A stretch of DNA of 64,000 bases from Streptomyces dioscori. Lineage in GTDB: Bacteria > Actinomycetota > Actinomycetes > Streptomycetales > Streptomycetaceae. The notes below the pieces were generated by a model. That model saw nothing but the letters and a program-made list of their open reading frames with translations, made no database searches and was not told the origin of the DNA. The first letter of the stretch is position 1. Each line of letters begins with the position of its first letter. This document shows positions 16,601 to 26,980 of this stretch, piece by piece. Made by a program: the position numbers and the translations under genes. The stretch lies in the NCBI RefSeq assembly GCF_003024195.1, contig NZ_KZ679058.1, forward strand, positions 1 to 64,000, given 5' to 3'.

Positions 16601-16909
16601 TACGAACTGTTCGGCGGGACCGGCGCCGCCCTGCCCCGCTTCCACACCAGGACCGCCATGCGCGAGGCCGGAACCACCGTCCCCGGCCGCCGACAGGCCA
16701 CCGCCGAGAACGAGCAGCTGCTCGCGACGCTGATCGCCGAAGGACTCACCAACCGGCAGATCGCCACGGTCCTGCGGCTCAGCGAGGACGCGGTCGCCAA
16801 CCGCCTGACCCGGCTGTTCGCCCGCACCGGGCTGCGGTCCCGCACCGAAGTGGTCACCGCGGTCCTCACCAACTACCGCGTGTACCGAGGAGCGGCCGAG
16901 CAGGGCTGA
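13688..16909 (+). CDS. LAL-type transcriptional regulator with altered Walker A
   Basis: A 1073-residue paralogue of the divergent LAL protein. The N-terminal nucleotide-binding motif reads GERGVGRT, with Arg replacing the invariant P-loop Lys, while a Walker B-like LVMMDDIQHADAG (about residue 160) remains. ATP hydrolysis is therefore doubtful. A helical TPR-like middle and a C-terminal LuxR helix-turn-helix (ATLIAEGLTNRQIATVLRL, about residues 1017-1060) follow. Residues about 340-390 carry four LPAPAD-containing 12-residue repeats. ATG 13688 has GGAGAG upstream. Its last codons run into the 21-bp repeat array that begins at 16898. Confidence 0.88.
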   Translation: MTAPSGTPWLLHGGTAVSLDRSAGRLVGRERQLDEVHGRLSDPGGPRLVLVRGERGVGRTEFVHAVGELLRARGATVLGVNCVPGDEAQPFLLALRLVMALEEHRPAGAHRRATRPATEALRAAEQRDGTAMGGLLRAALTHPGPASASASAPVLVMMDDIQHADAGSLAVLRETDFTRVPDTVRLLASEAGRGTPRGAGPESGWTHTLVLSRLGPEETTTVVARRLRATPDTTLARRVRELTLGVPGAVDALLTEWTRQGAIRVADGHAFVGARRPTPVPADHDRFMTALDALGEPCRTVAGALSILWPLGGRAARLIAASTGLSTDEVNDALRALTDADIIEVLPAPADTEMIRSLPAPADVDIAEVLPAPADTVMTGSLPAPADTDAPNRVDAAVDATATYASRDATLPDPDLDPVPDDTTPPGRRFRLPVVAHAVRERLGPLERSRLSAAAVEALWAEQDAVSAASTEGAEGAEGATPHPRRPALTALPDEADAVAYLADRVAEAGSLVDLDRAVAELTAAAQRLHPDSEGRGVLRWCRAAGHLAERPADRVAALHQYAKAAYNAGDHHTARTIAESVLRNLADVLGPRALQDTASLFTAATANDLDWRALSRLATARWWDELRLPDLAAVTGRALALSQLERWQEVLDLLARTEHVWATDAHARAKPAYFRAVAELALGRPERFRESLAFPEASYLDAGHVHALATTMFDELLSGRDLRAAEALLDAQGLTADLLAPRSLFLWRHLQGRWDEALESARWMLANNQTSTPAADSHLIPARTAAVLLARGRPTSARRLLDSVRGDAAGGHGESPLEYSLDAVEAEVLRVLGDPAGAEKALRRGLDAAALRGQIAGTDELWAALAETHAEEGRPGEAAACLRHLRLISDRTGDARTRLRYLLASAHVQRQPGQPGQIGPGGFGGFGTVRGNLREAVRLARSRSQPFETAVTLVAAAGAGAGPPALLHEAYELFGGTGAALPRFHTRTAMREAGTTVPGRRQATAENEQLLATLIAEGLTNRQIATVLRLSEDAVANRLTRLFARTGLRSRTEVVTAVLTNYRVYRGAAEQG
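14710..14853 (+). repeat. 36-bp in-frame tandem repeat (LPAPAD)
   Basis: Four 36-bp units encode LPAPAD followed by alternating six-residue spacers (TEMIRS, VDIAEV, TVMTGS). Units 1 and 3 resemble each other, as do units 2 and 4, suggesting duplication of a 72-bp dimer. Confidence 0.9.
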
Positions 16910-17002
16910 GCACGGACCGAGCAGGGCTGAGCACGGACCGAGCAGGACTGAGCACGGACCGAACTGGACGGAGTACGGACCGAGCAGGGCCACGCACGGA
17001 CC
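16898..17002. repeat. 21-bp tandem repeat, five copies
   Basis: Five contiguous 21-bp units of GAGCAGGGCTGAGCACGGACC. Copies 1-2 are identical and later ones diverge slightly. The array begins inside the last codons of the LAL gene, supplies its stop codon, and ends 79 bp before the P450 start. Confidence 0.95.
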
Positions 17003-17081
17003 GAACCGAACAGCGAGCGTTAGCCTTACGTGTGATCGGACACCCCATACCCGCCCGGACCTCGCGCAGCCGGACCCCGCG

Positions 17082-18257
17082 ATGAACGCCGTCGCCTCCT
17101 CGCCCCTCGGCGCCGCCACCACCCTCGCCGAACTCACCCGGGACCCCCACGCACGACTGGCGCGCCTGCGTGCGCACGAGCCCGTGTCCTGGCTGCCCGA
17201 ACTGGACGGCTGGCTGGTGACCCGCCGGGACCTCGCGATGAGCGTGATGCGGGACGCCGAGACCTTCACCGTCGACGACCCCCGGTTCTCCACCGCGCAG
17301 GTCGTCGGGCCGAGCATGCTGTCCCTGGACGGCGCTCCGCACGCCCGCCACCGGGAGCCCTTCACCGCCCCGTTCCGCCCCCGGGCGGTCCATGACGGCT
17401 TCGCCTCGTTCATCGAGGGGGAGAGCGACCGGCTCATCACCGCACTGGCCCCGGCCGGTACCGCCGACCTGCGACGCGCCTTCGCCGGTCCGCTCGCGGT
17501 CGCCGTCGTCACCGAGGCGCTCGGGCTGGTCGGCACGAGCACCGCGACGGTCCTGTCCTGGTACGACTCCATCGTGGCGGCGGTCTCGGACATCACCGCC
17601 GGACAGGCGGCGGGTCCCGCCGGCACCGCGGCCTACGCCGAGCTGCGGGCGGCCGTGGAGGCCACCGTCGCCGACCGGGACGCGGCCTCGCTGCTCGTCT
17701 CCGCCGCCGGACGGCTGACACCGGCCGAGGTGGCGTCCAACGCGGCGGTCCTGATGTTCGGCGGCATCGAGACCACCGAGGGCATGATCACCAACGCGCT
17801 GCTGCATCTGCTGAGCCACCCCGACCAGCTCGCCCTCGTCCGGACCGACCCCGACCTGCTGGACGGCGCGATCGAGGAGTCGCTGCGCCTCGAACCGGGC
17901 GCGGCCGTCGTGGACCGCTACGCCACCCGCGACACCGTCCTCGGCCCGGTCACCGTCCGCCGCGGCGACCTGGTCACCGTGTCCCTCGCCGGAGCCAACC
18001 GCGACCCCGAGGTCTTCCCCGACCCCGACAGGTTCGACGTCCGCCGCGAGAACGCGCGGCTCCAGCTGGCCTTCGCCCACGGCCCGCACTACTGCCTCGC
18101 CGCCCATCTCGCGCGCCTGGAGACCCGTATCGCCCTGAGGCAGCTGCTCGAACGCCTCCCCGCCCTGCGCCTCGACCCCGCCCACCCCACCGCCCCGTAC
18201 GGACTGGTCTTCCGCAAGCCGCTCAGCCTGCAGGTGCTTTGGGGCAGCGGGGACTGA
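17082..18257 (+). CDS. Cytochrome P450
   Basis: A 391-residue bacterial class I-type P450 monooxygenase. The I-helix oxygen-activation motif reads FGGIETTEG (about residues 226-234), the ExxR motif is EESLR, and the heme-binding loop reads FAHGPHYCLAAHLARLE with the proximal Cys (about residue 338). The loop has His where the consensus usually has G-x-H-x-C variants, which is within family range. No ferredoxin or reductase is adjacent; the two ferredoxin reductases elsewhere in the window are possible partners. Downstream is a glucosidase-like gene 150 bp away. The substrate is unknown. Confidence 0.93.
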   Translation: MNAVASSPLGAATTLAELTRDPHARLARLRAHEPVSWLPELDGWLVTRRDLAMSVMRDAETFTVDDPRFSTAQVVGPSMLSLDGAPHARHREPFTAPFRPRAVHDGFASFIEGESDRLITALAPAGTADLRRAFAGPLAVAVVTEALGLVGTSTATVLSWYDSIVAAVSDITAGQAAGPAGTAAYAELRAAVEATVADRDAASLLVSAAGRLTPAEVASNAAVLMFGGIETTEGMITNALLHLLSHPDQLALVRTDPDLLDGAIEESLRLEPGAAVVDRYATRDTVLGPVTVRRGDLVTVSLAGANRDPEVFPDPDRFDVRRENARLQLAFAHGPHYCLAAHLARLETRIALRQLLERLPALRLDPAHPTAPYGLVFRKPLSLQVLWGSGD

Positions 18258-18407
18258 CCGGCCGTCGCTCCCACCGGTCGCCGTACCCGCTGGTCAGCGG
18301 AGTGCGATCGTCCGCCGAAGTCGTGCGGCCGACCCTCCCGCGGTGCATTGCGGCCCGCCCGGAACGGTCCGATGGTGGACGCACGTGCCGGGCTGTGAGG
18401 AGGACGG

Positions 18408-21101
<2,694 letters not shown>

Positions 21102-21134
21102 GTCCCCTTTCCTGAGTGCGGCGGGTACCCGGCC

Positions 21135-21716
21135 TCACCGGCGGCCCGGGGCCCCCGCGCGCAGCCCGTCCATGACGAAGTCCAGCAGGCGGGCCGCGCG
21201 CGGCTGCCAGTCCCCGTGGGGGTCGAGCTGCCAGAGCCCGGCGATGGCGAGGAGGAAGTCGTCCTCCGTCACGCCGGGGCGGATGGTGCCCGCCTCCTCG
21301 TTCGTGCGCAGCAGGAGCAGCGCCGCGGCGGCCACCGGAGTGGGTTCCGGTTTCGCCGGGCCGCCGGGTGCGCTGGTGGCCTGCCGGATCGCGTCCGCCA
21401 GACCCGCCTTCGTCATGGCGAACCGGGCCAGGTGGTCCATCCACTCGCGCAGCGCCCGCTCCGGCTCATGGGTGTGGAGCAGCTCGCACGCGGCGTCGGC
21501 GACCTGCTGCATCTCGTGGCGGTAGATCTCCAGGACCAGCGCCTCACGGTTGGGGAAATTGCGGTAGAACGTGCCCTGCCCGACGCCCGCCTTCTTGGCG
21601 ATGACACTGAGCGGGGCGTCCGCGCAGAGCGTCAGCTCGGCCACGGCCACTTCCAGGATGCGTTCGCGATTGCGCTGCGCGTCCGAGCGCAGAGGTGCGT
21701 CCTTCTTGTGCCCCAC
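21135..21716 (-). CDS. TetR-family regulator of the molybdenum hydroxylase operon
   Basis: A 193-residue TetR protein with a helix-turn-helix at about residues 16-62 (RERILEVAVAELTLCADAPLSVIAKKAGVGQGTFYRNF is split across helices 1-4) and a SbtR-like helical C-terminus. It is divergent from the xanthine-dehydrogenase-type operon, and two 14-bp palindromes lie between them. Streptomyces coelicolor has a TetR regulator, XdhR, beside xdhABC; the position here matches that arrangement, though orthology is inferred from context only. Confidence 0.88.
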   Translation of the reverse strand: MGHKKDAPLRSDAQRNRERILEVAVAELTLCADAPLSVIAKKAGVGQGTFYRNFPNREALVLEIYRHEMQQVADAACELLHTHEPERALREWMDHLARFAMTKAGLADAIRQATSAPGGPAKPEPTPVAAAALLLLRTNEEAGTIRPGVTEDDFLLAIAGLWQLDPHGDWQPRAARLLDFVMDGLRAGAPGRR

Positions 21717-21761
21717 GCGTCCTCCTCGCGGGTTCGTGGCCGAATCCCGTCCTTGCTAAGC

Positions 21762-21775
21762 GGACAGGTGTCCAC
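21762..21775. promoter_or_regulatory. Putative TetR operator, proximal to regulator
   Basis: CGGACAGGTGTCCA is a near-perfect palindrome, with half-site CGGACA and its complement TGTCC. It lies 46 bp upstream of the TetR start and shares its core with the site at 21792, with 30 bp between site starts, about three helical turns. Confidence 0.75.
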
Positions 21776-21791
21776 TACGTTTTCTCGTGAG

Positions 21792-21805
21792 CGGACAGTT
21801 GTCCG
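21792..21805. promoter_or_regulatory. Putative TetR operator, operon-proximal
   Basis: CGGACAGTTGTCCG has perfect 6-bp arms (CGGACA / TGTCCG) around a 2-bp centre. Together with the site 30 bp away it suggests cooperative or tandem binding controlling both the regulator and the operon. Confidence 0.8.
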
Positions 21806-22057
21806 GTTAGGTACACCTTACCGGCGAGCCGTCCTGCCTGGACAGATGGCGGTGGTCGGCCGCGGTCCTTCCTGCTTGCATCATGCACGCTTCCGGCCCG
21901 CCCCCGTCGCGCGGGGCGCCATCCCCCCACCCGACACCACTCCCGGTCCGTGTTCCGACGCCTCTCGGCGTCTCTTACGTCTATAGCGTTTTTCCGTTCT
22001 CTCTGCCTGCCGGACCGTCCTTGTGGGACGGCCCGGGAATGTGAAAGAAGGCTGATC
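21806..22057. promoter_or_regulatory. Leader region of the molybdenum hydroxylase operon
   Basis: About 250 bp lie between the operators and the first operon start. A small hairpin CCGTCC-TTGTG-GGACGG at about 22014-22030 lies just before the ribosome-binding region (GAAAGAAGG). Its role is unknown. Confidence 0.45.
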
Positions 22058-22654
22058 ATGGCCACAGCGCCCCCGTCGACGTACAGCGCCGTCACGTTGA
22101 ACATCAACGGCGAGAAGCACGCTCTGACCGTCGACCACCGCACCACCCTGCTCGACGCCCTGCGTGAGCGCCTCGATATGACCGGCACCAAAAAGGGCTG
22201 TGACCAGGGGCAATGCGGGGCGTGTACCGTCCTGGTCGACAAACGGCGGGCCGTCGCCTGCCTGACCCTGGCGGTGGCGGCCGAGGGCCGGGAGATCACC
22301 ACCATCGAGGGCGTCGCCGAGGGCGACCAGCTGCACGCCGTACAGCAGGCGTTCCTCGACCTCGACGGCTACCAGTGCGGCTACTGCACACCTGGCCAGA
22401 TCTGTTCGGCCGTCGCGGTCATCGAGGAGCACGCCGCCGGCTGGCCGAGCGCCGCCACCGAGGACGTACGCCCCGAAGCGGGACCGCCGCCCCTGACCCC
22501 CGAAGAGATCCGTGAACGCATGAGCGGGAACCTGTGCCGCTGCGGCGCGTACGTGTCGATCGTGCAGGCGGTCGCCCGCGCGGCCGAGGCCGACGCCGCC
22601 GCACGGGCCGCCCAGGCCGAGCAGGGCACCGAGCACGAAGGGGCAGCGGCATGA
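22058..22654 (+). CDS. Molybdenum hydroxylase iron-sulfur subunit (2x[2Fe-2S])
   Basis: A 198-residue small subunit of the xanthine dehydrogenase/CO dehydrogenase family. The plant-type ferredoxin domain has the cluster ligands in CDQGQCGACTVL with a fourth Cys in AVACLTL. The helical second domain carries GYQCGYCTPGQ and GNLCRCGAY for the second cluster. It passes electrons between the molybdopterin and FAD subunits. It is the first gene of the operon, and its stop overlaps the next ATG by 4 bp. A 20-residue Ala/Glu-rich tail follows the family domain. Confidence 0.95.
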   Translation: MATAPPSTYSAVTLNINGEKHALTVDHRTTLLDALRERLDMTGTKKGCDQGQCGACTVLVDKRRAVACLTLAVAAEGREITTIEGVAEGDQLHAVQQAFLDLDGYQCGYCTPGQICSAVAVIEEHAAGWPSAATEDVRPEAGPPPLTPEEIRERMSGNLCRCGAYVSIVQAVARAAEADAAARAAQAEQGTEHEGAAA

Positions 22655-23643
22655 AAGAGTTCGGATACCAGAGGGCCCTCGACGTCTCCGGAGCCCTCGC
22701 GCTCCTCGACGCCGACCCGGACGCCCGGTTCCTCGGCGGCGGCACCAACCTCGTCGACCTGATGAAGACCGGCGTCGAGCGCCCCGGCCGCCTCGTCGAC
22801 GTACGCGAGCTGCCGCTGGACCGCATCGAGACGACCGAGGACGGCGGGCTGCGCATCGGCGCGACCGTCAGCAACAGCGACCTGGCCGCACACCCCGACG
22901 TGCGCCGCCGCTACCCGGCCCTGACCCAGGCGGTCCTCGCCGGCGCCTCCGGGCAGCTGCGCAACATGGCGACCGTCGGCGGGAACCTGCTGCAGCGCAC
23001 CCGCTGCGGCTACTTCGCCGACGTGACCAAGCCGTGCAACAAGCGCGACCCCGGCAGCGGCTGCCCCGCCATCAAGGGCGAGCACCACAACCACGCCATC
23101 CTCGGAGCCTCCGACCACTGCGTGGCCACCCACCCCTCCGACCTCGGAGTGGCGCTCACGGCCTTCGACGCCGTCGTCACCTACGAGACGGCCGACGGAC
23201 CGGGCGAACTGCCCCTCGCCGACTTCTACCTGCCGGTGGGCGACACCCCGCACCTGGAGACCGCCCTGCCGCAAGGGGCACTGATCACCGGTGTCGTCCT
23301 GCCGCCCGCCCCGGTGGCCGCCAACTCCCGCTACCGCAAGGTGCGCGAGCGGGCCTCGTACGCCTTCGCGATCGGCTCGATCGCCGCCGCGCTCGACGTG
23401 CAGGACGGCGTCGTACGCGAAGTGCGCCTCGCCTTCGGGGCCGTCGCGTCCCGGCCGTGGCGGGCCCGCGCCGCCGAAGCCGCCCTGCTCGGCGGACCCG
23501 TCGACGCCGCCGCCTTCGCCGCCGCGGCCGACGCCGAACTGGCGGCCGCCCGGCCGCTGCCGCACAACGGATACAAGGTGACACTCATGCGCAACCTCGT
23601 CGTCGCCGTGCTGAGCGAACTCGCCGAGGAGGCCGCCCGATGA
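22651..23643 (+). CDS. Molybdenum hydroxylase FAD subunit
   Basis: A 330-residue FAD-binding subunit of xanthine dehydrogenase type. The N-terminal PCMH-like FAD domain contains FLGGGTNLVDLMK (about residues 28-40) and the conserved AGASGQLRNMATVGGNLLQRTRC, where the Cys-rich stretch through CNKRDPGSGC resembles the subclass that carries an extra [4Fe-4S]-like Cys cluster. The C-terminal CO_deh_flav_C domain begins about residue 220. It overlaps its neighbours by 4 bp at both ends, so all three subunits are co-translated. Confidence 0.93.
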   Translation: MKEFGYQRALDVSGALALLDADPDARFLGGGTNLVDLMKTGVERPGRLVDVRELPLDRIETTEDGGLRIGATVSNSDLAAHPDVRRRYPALTQAVLAGASGQLRNMATVGGNLLQRTRCGYFADVTKPCNKRDPGSGCPAIKGEHHNHAILGASDHCVATHPSDLGVALTAFDAVVTYETADGPGELPLADFYLPVGDTPHLETALPQGALITGVVLPPAPVAANSRYRKVRERASYAFAIGSIAAALDVQDGVVREVRLAFGAVASRPWRARAAEAALLGGPVDAAAFAAAADAELAAARPLPHNGYKVTLMRNLVVAVLSELAEEAAR

Positions 23644-25769
23644 CCACCACCACGACCGGAATCAGGGCGGTACCGGCCGTCGGCACCGCGCACACCCGTG
23701 TGGAGGGCCGCGACAAGGTCACCGGAGCGGCCCGCTACGCGGCCGAGATCCCCTTCACCGAACTGGCCCACGGCTGGCTGGTCCTGTCCACCGTCACCCG
23801 GGGCCGCGTCAGCTCGGTGGAGGACGGCCCGGTCCTGGACATGCCGGGCGTCCTGGCCGTCCTGCACCACGGGAACGCCCCGCGCGTCGACACCGACTAC
23901 GTCGGCATGCTGGGCATGCCGCCGGACCCGACCATCGCCGTCTTCCAGCACGACCGGGTGCCGCACGCGGGCTGGCCGGTGGCGCTGGTCGTCGCCGAGA
24001 CCTCCGAGCAGGCCCGGGAGGCCGCCGAGGCACTGGTGGTGCACTACGAGGAGGAGACGCACGACGTCACCTTCGCCGGAGAACACCCCGACGCGTACTC
24101 GGTCCCCGGCCCCGGTGGACCCGCGGTGACGGAGAAGGGCGACCTCGAAGCCGAACTGGCCGCCTCCGCCGTCGTCCTGGACGCCGAGTACACCACGCCC
24201 GAAGAGCACCACAACTCCATGGAGCCCCACGCGGCGACCGCCCTGTGGGACGGCGGCCGGCTTGAGGTCGTGGACTCCAACCAGGGCACGATCTGGGTCG
24301 CGGCCGAACTCGCCAGCCTCTTCTCGCTCGACCCGGCCTCCGTGCACGTGCGCTCCGAGCACGTCGGCGGCGGTTTCGGCAGCAAGGGCGTCCGCGCCCA
24401 CCAGGTCGCCGCGGTGATGGCCGCGACGATCCTGTCGCGCCCCGTCCGGGTCGTCATGACCCGCCGCCAGATGTTCTCGCTCGCCGGCTACCGCAGCCCC
24501 ACGACCCAGCGGGTCCGGCTCGGCGCCGACGCCGAGGGACGGCTGCTCGCGCTGGAGCACAGCTGTCTGAGCCTGACCTCGACCGTGCACGAGTTCATCG
24601 AGTCGGGCGCCGGTGTGGCCCGCGTGATGTACGACGCCCCCGCCCACCACACCGCCAACCGGGTCGTACGGCTCGATGTGCCGAGCCCGACGTTCATGCG
24701 CGCTCCCGGCGAGGCGCCGGGCTCGTTCGCGCTGGAGTCGGCCCTCGACGAGCTCGCCGAGAAGCTCGGCATCGACCCGATCGAGCTGCGTACGCGCAAC
24801 GAACCCGCGGTGGGTCCGGTCTCCGGGCTGCCGTTCAGCACCCGCAACCTCCCCGCCTGCTTCGAGGAGGGCGCCCGCCGGTTCGGCTGGGCCGACCGGG
24901 ACCCGCGTCCGGGCGTGCGCCGGGAAGGCCGCTGGCTGATCGGCACCGGCACGGCGGCGGCCTCCTTCTTCGTGGGAGCGATGCCCTCCACGGCCGCCGC
25001 GACCGCCGAGGCCGACGGCACCTTCACCGTCCGGATCAACGCGGCGGACATCGGAACGGGTGCCCGCACGGCGCTCACCCTGGTCGCCGCCGACGCCCTT
25101 GAGGTGCCGACCGACCGGGTGCACGTGCGGATCGGCGACAGCGACTTCGGTCCGGCGATGATCGCCGGCGGGTCGATGGGCACCCGCTCCTGGGCCTGGG
25201 CGGTCACGGCCGCGGCCGCCGAACTGCGGGAGCGGCTCGCCCTGAGCGACGGCATCCCGCCGGAGGGCATCACCGTCCGGTCGGACACCACCGCCGCCGT
25301 CGGAGCCCTCGCGCAGAAGGAACGGCACTCCTTCGGGGCGCAGTTCGCCGAGGTCGCCGTGGACGTGAGCACCGGCGAGGTGCGGGTGCGCCGCATGCTC
25401 GGCATGTTCGCCGCCGGGCGGATCATCAACCCGCTCACGGCCCGCGGCCAGTTCACCGGCGGAATGATCTGGGGCATCTCCATGGCGCTGCACGAGGAGG
25501 CGGTCCGGGACCGGAACACCGGAGCCCTGTACGGCGCCGACCTCGCGGGCTACCACGTCGCCAGCAACGCCGACGTACCGCTCGTCGAGGCGGACTGGGT
25601 GGACGACTCGGACCCGGACGACCCGGTCGGGATCAAGGGCATCGGCGAGATCGGCATCGTGGGCGCCGCGGCGGCGATCGCCAACGCCGTCTGGCACGCG
25701 ACCGGTGTCCGCCACCGCAACCTGCCGATCCGGCCGGACCGCGTCATCACGGCGGGCCCGCATGTTTGA
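23640..25769 (+). CDS. Molybdenum hydroxylase molybdopterin-binding large subunit
   Basis: A 709-residue catalytic subunit of the xanthine dehydrogenase/aldehyde oxidase family. The N-terminal hammerhead domain (about residues 20-130) is followed by two Mo-cofactor-binding domains with the motifs VGGGFGSKGVRAHQVA, MRAPGEAPGSFALES and a glutamate-containing C-terminal GIKGIGEIGIVGAAAAIANAV that holds the expected catalytic Glu. The substrate could be hypoxanthine/xanthine or an aldehyde/heterocycle; context with a TetR regulator and an XdhC-type accessory favours the purine enzyme. Confidence 0.93.
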   Translation: MTTTTTGIRAVPAVGTAHTRVEGRDKVTGAARYAAEIPFTELAHGWLVLSTVTRGRVSSVEDGPVLDMPGVLAVLHHGNAPRVDTDYVGMLGMPPDPTIAVFQHDRVPHAGWPVALVVAETSEQAREAAEALVVHYEEETHDVTFAGEHPDAYSVPGPGGPAVTEKGDLEAELAASAVVLDAEYTTPEEHHNSMEPHAATALWDGGRLEVVDSNQGTIWVAAELASLFSLDPASVHVRSEHVGGGFGSKGVRAHQVAAVMAATILSRPVRVVMTRRQMFSLAGYRSPTTQRVRLGADAEGRLLALEHSCLSLTSTVHEFIESGAGVARVMYDAPAHHTANRVVRLDVPSPTFMRAPGEAPGSFALESALDELAEKLGIDPIELRTRNEPAVGPVSGLPFSTRNLPACFEEGARRFGWADRDPRPGVRREGRWLIGTGTAAASFFVGAMPSTAAATAEADGTFTVRINAADIGTGARTALTLVAADALEVPTDRVHVRIGDSDFGPAMIAGGSMGTRSWAWAVTAAAAELRERLALSDGIPPEGITVRSDTTAAVGALAQKERHSFGAQFAEVAVDVSTGEVRVRRMLGMFAAGRIINPLTARGQFTGGMIWGISMALHEEAVRDRNTGALYGADLAGYHVASNADVPLVEADWVDDSDPDDPVGIKGIGEIGIVGAAAAIANAVWHATGVRHRNLPIRPDRVITAGPHV

Positions 25770-26916
25770 CATCGCCGACGAGCTGACCCGCTGGGTCGAG
25801 GAGGGCCGTGAGTTCGCCGTGGCCACGGTGGTGGCCGTCGGCGGCAGCGCACCGCGCGGTCCTGGCGCGGCCCTCGCCGTCGACAGCGAGGGCACGGTCA
25901 TCGGCTCGGTCTCCGGCGGTTGCGTGGAAGGAGCGGTGTACGACCTGTGCGTACAGGCGCTCCAGGACGGCGAGAGCGTCCTCGAACGGTTCGGCTACAG
26001 CGACGAGGACGCCTTCGCGGTCGGTCTGACCTGCGGCGGGGTGCTCGACATCATGATCACCCCGGTCGGGGCTCAGGCACCGGTCCGTGAGGTGTTCCGC
26101 TCGGCGCTGTCGGCCGTCACCTCGGGCGAACCCAGGGCACTCGCCCGGGTCGTCCGGGGCCCGGCCGAACTCCTCGGCAGGGCCCTGCTGGTGCACCCCG
26201 ACGGGACGTACGAGGGGTCGTACGGCAACGGCTCCGCGGAGCTGGACCGGACGGCGGCGGCCGAGGCGCGGGCGATGCTGGACGGCGGACGCACCGGCAC
26301 CCTCGACCTCTCGGAGGACGGCAGCAACTGCCCCGGCGGGCTCACCCTGCTCGTCGAGTCGAACGTGCCGCCCCCGCGGATGATCGTGTTCGGTGCGATC
26401 GACTTCGCCGCGGCGCTCGTACGGGCCGGCAAGTTCCTCGGCTACCACGTGACGGTCTGCGACGCCCGTCCCGTGTTCGCCACCCGGGCCCGCTTCCCCG
26501 AGGCCGACGACCTGGTCGTCGACTGGCCGCACCGCTATCTGCGGGGCACCGCCACCGACGGGCGCACGGTGCTGTGCGTGCTCACCCACGACGCCAAGTT
26601 CGACATCCCGCTGCTGGAGCAGGCCCTGCGGATGCCGGTCGCGTTCGTCGGGGCGATGGGCTCGCGCCGCACCCACGCGGACCGTGACCGGCGGCTGCGC
26701 GAAGTCGGCCTCACCGAGGCCGAGCTGGCACGGCTGCGGTCGCCGATCGGCCTCGACCTCGGCGCCCGTACGCCCGAGGAGACCGCCCTGTCCATCGCGG
26801 CGGAGATCGTCGCGGCCCGGCGCGGCGGAACGGGCGCGCCCCTCACGGGGACGCACACCCCGATCCACCGCGACGGCGTGCGGCGGGAGGCGACGGAGGC
26901 CGCGGAGGCCGCCTGA
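25762..26916 (+). CDS. XdhC/CoxI-family molybdenum cofactor accessory protein
   Basis: A 384-residue protein needed in related systems to bind, sulfurate and insert the molybdenum cofactor into the large subunit. The N-terminal XdhC/CoxI domain contains VGGSAPRGPGAALAV and SVSGGCVEGAVYD (about residues 52-64), with a conserved Cys in LTCGGVLDI. The C-terminal Rossmann domain includes IVFGAIDFAAALVRAGKFLGY and AFVGAMGSRRTHADR. The GxIDFA stretch deviates from the usual GAGHxA-type loop. The ATG lies 8 bp inside the end of the large subunit gene, and the operon ends here at a strong terminator. Confidence 0.9.
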   Translation: MFDIADELTRWVEEGREFAVATVVAVGGSAPRGPGAALAVDSEGTVIGSVSGGCVEGAVYDLCVQALQDGESVLERFGYSDEDAFAVGLTCGGVLDIMITPVGAQAPVREVFRSALSAVTSGEPRALARVVRGPAELLGRALLVHPDGTYEGSYGNGSAELDRTAAAEARAMLDGGRTGTLDLSEDGSNCPGGLTLLVESNVPPPRMIVFGAIDFAAALVRAGKFLGYHVTVCDARPVFATRARFPEADDLVVDWPHRYLRGTATDGRTVLCVLTHDAKFDIPLLEQALRMPVAFVGAMGSRRTHADRDRRLREVGLTEAELARLRSPIGLDLGARTPEETALSIAAEIVAARRGGTGAPLTGTHTPIHRDGVRREATEAAEAA

Positions 26917-26928
26917 AGGCCATGGGCC

Positions 26929-26962
26929 CGGGCCCGGCCGTCGATCACGACGGCCGGGCCCG
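26929..26962. terminator. Bidirectional hairpin terminator
   Basis: A perfect 15-bp inverted repeat (CGGGCCCGGCCGTCG and its complement) around a 4-nt ATCA loop, placed between the convergent XdhC gene and GPP methyltransferase gene. It has no T-tract, as is common in Streptomyces. Confidence 0.9.
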
Positions 26963-26980
26963 GTGCCGGTTCAGGGCACG

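Noticed and set aside
23331..25901. Long antisense frame across the molybdenum hydroxylase large subunit
   Set aside because: Same GC-driven shadow pattern; the sense protein carries all family motifs.
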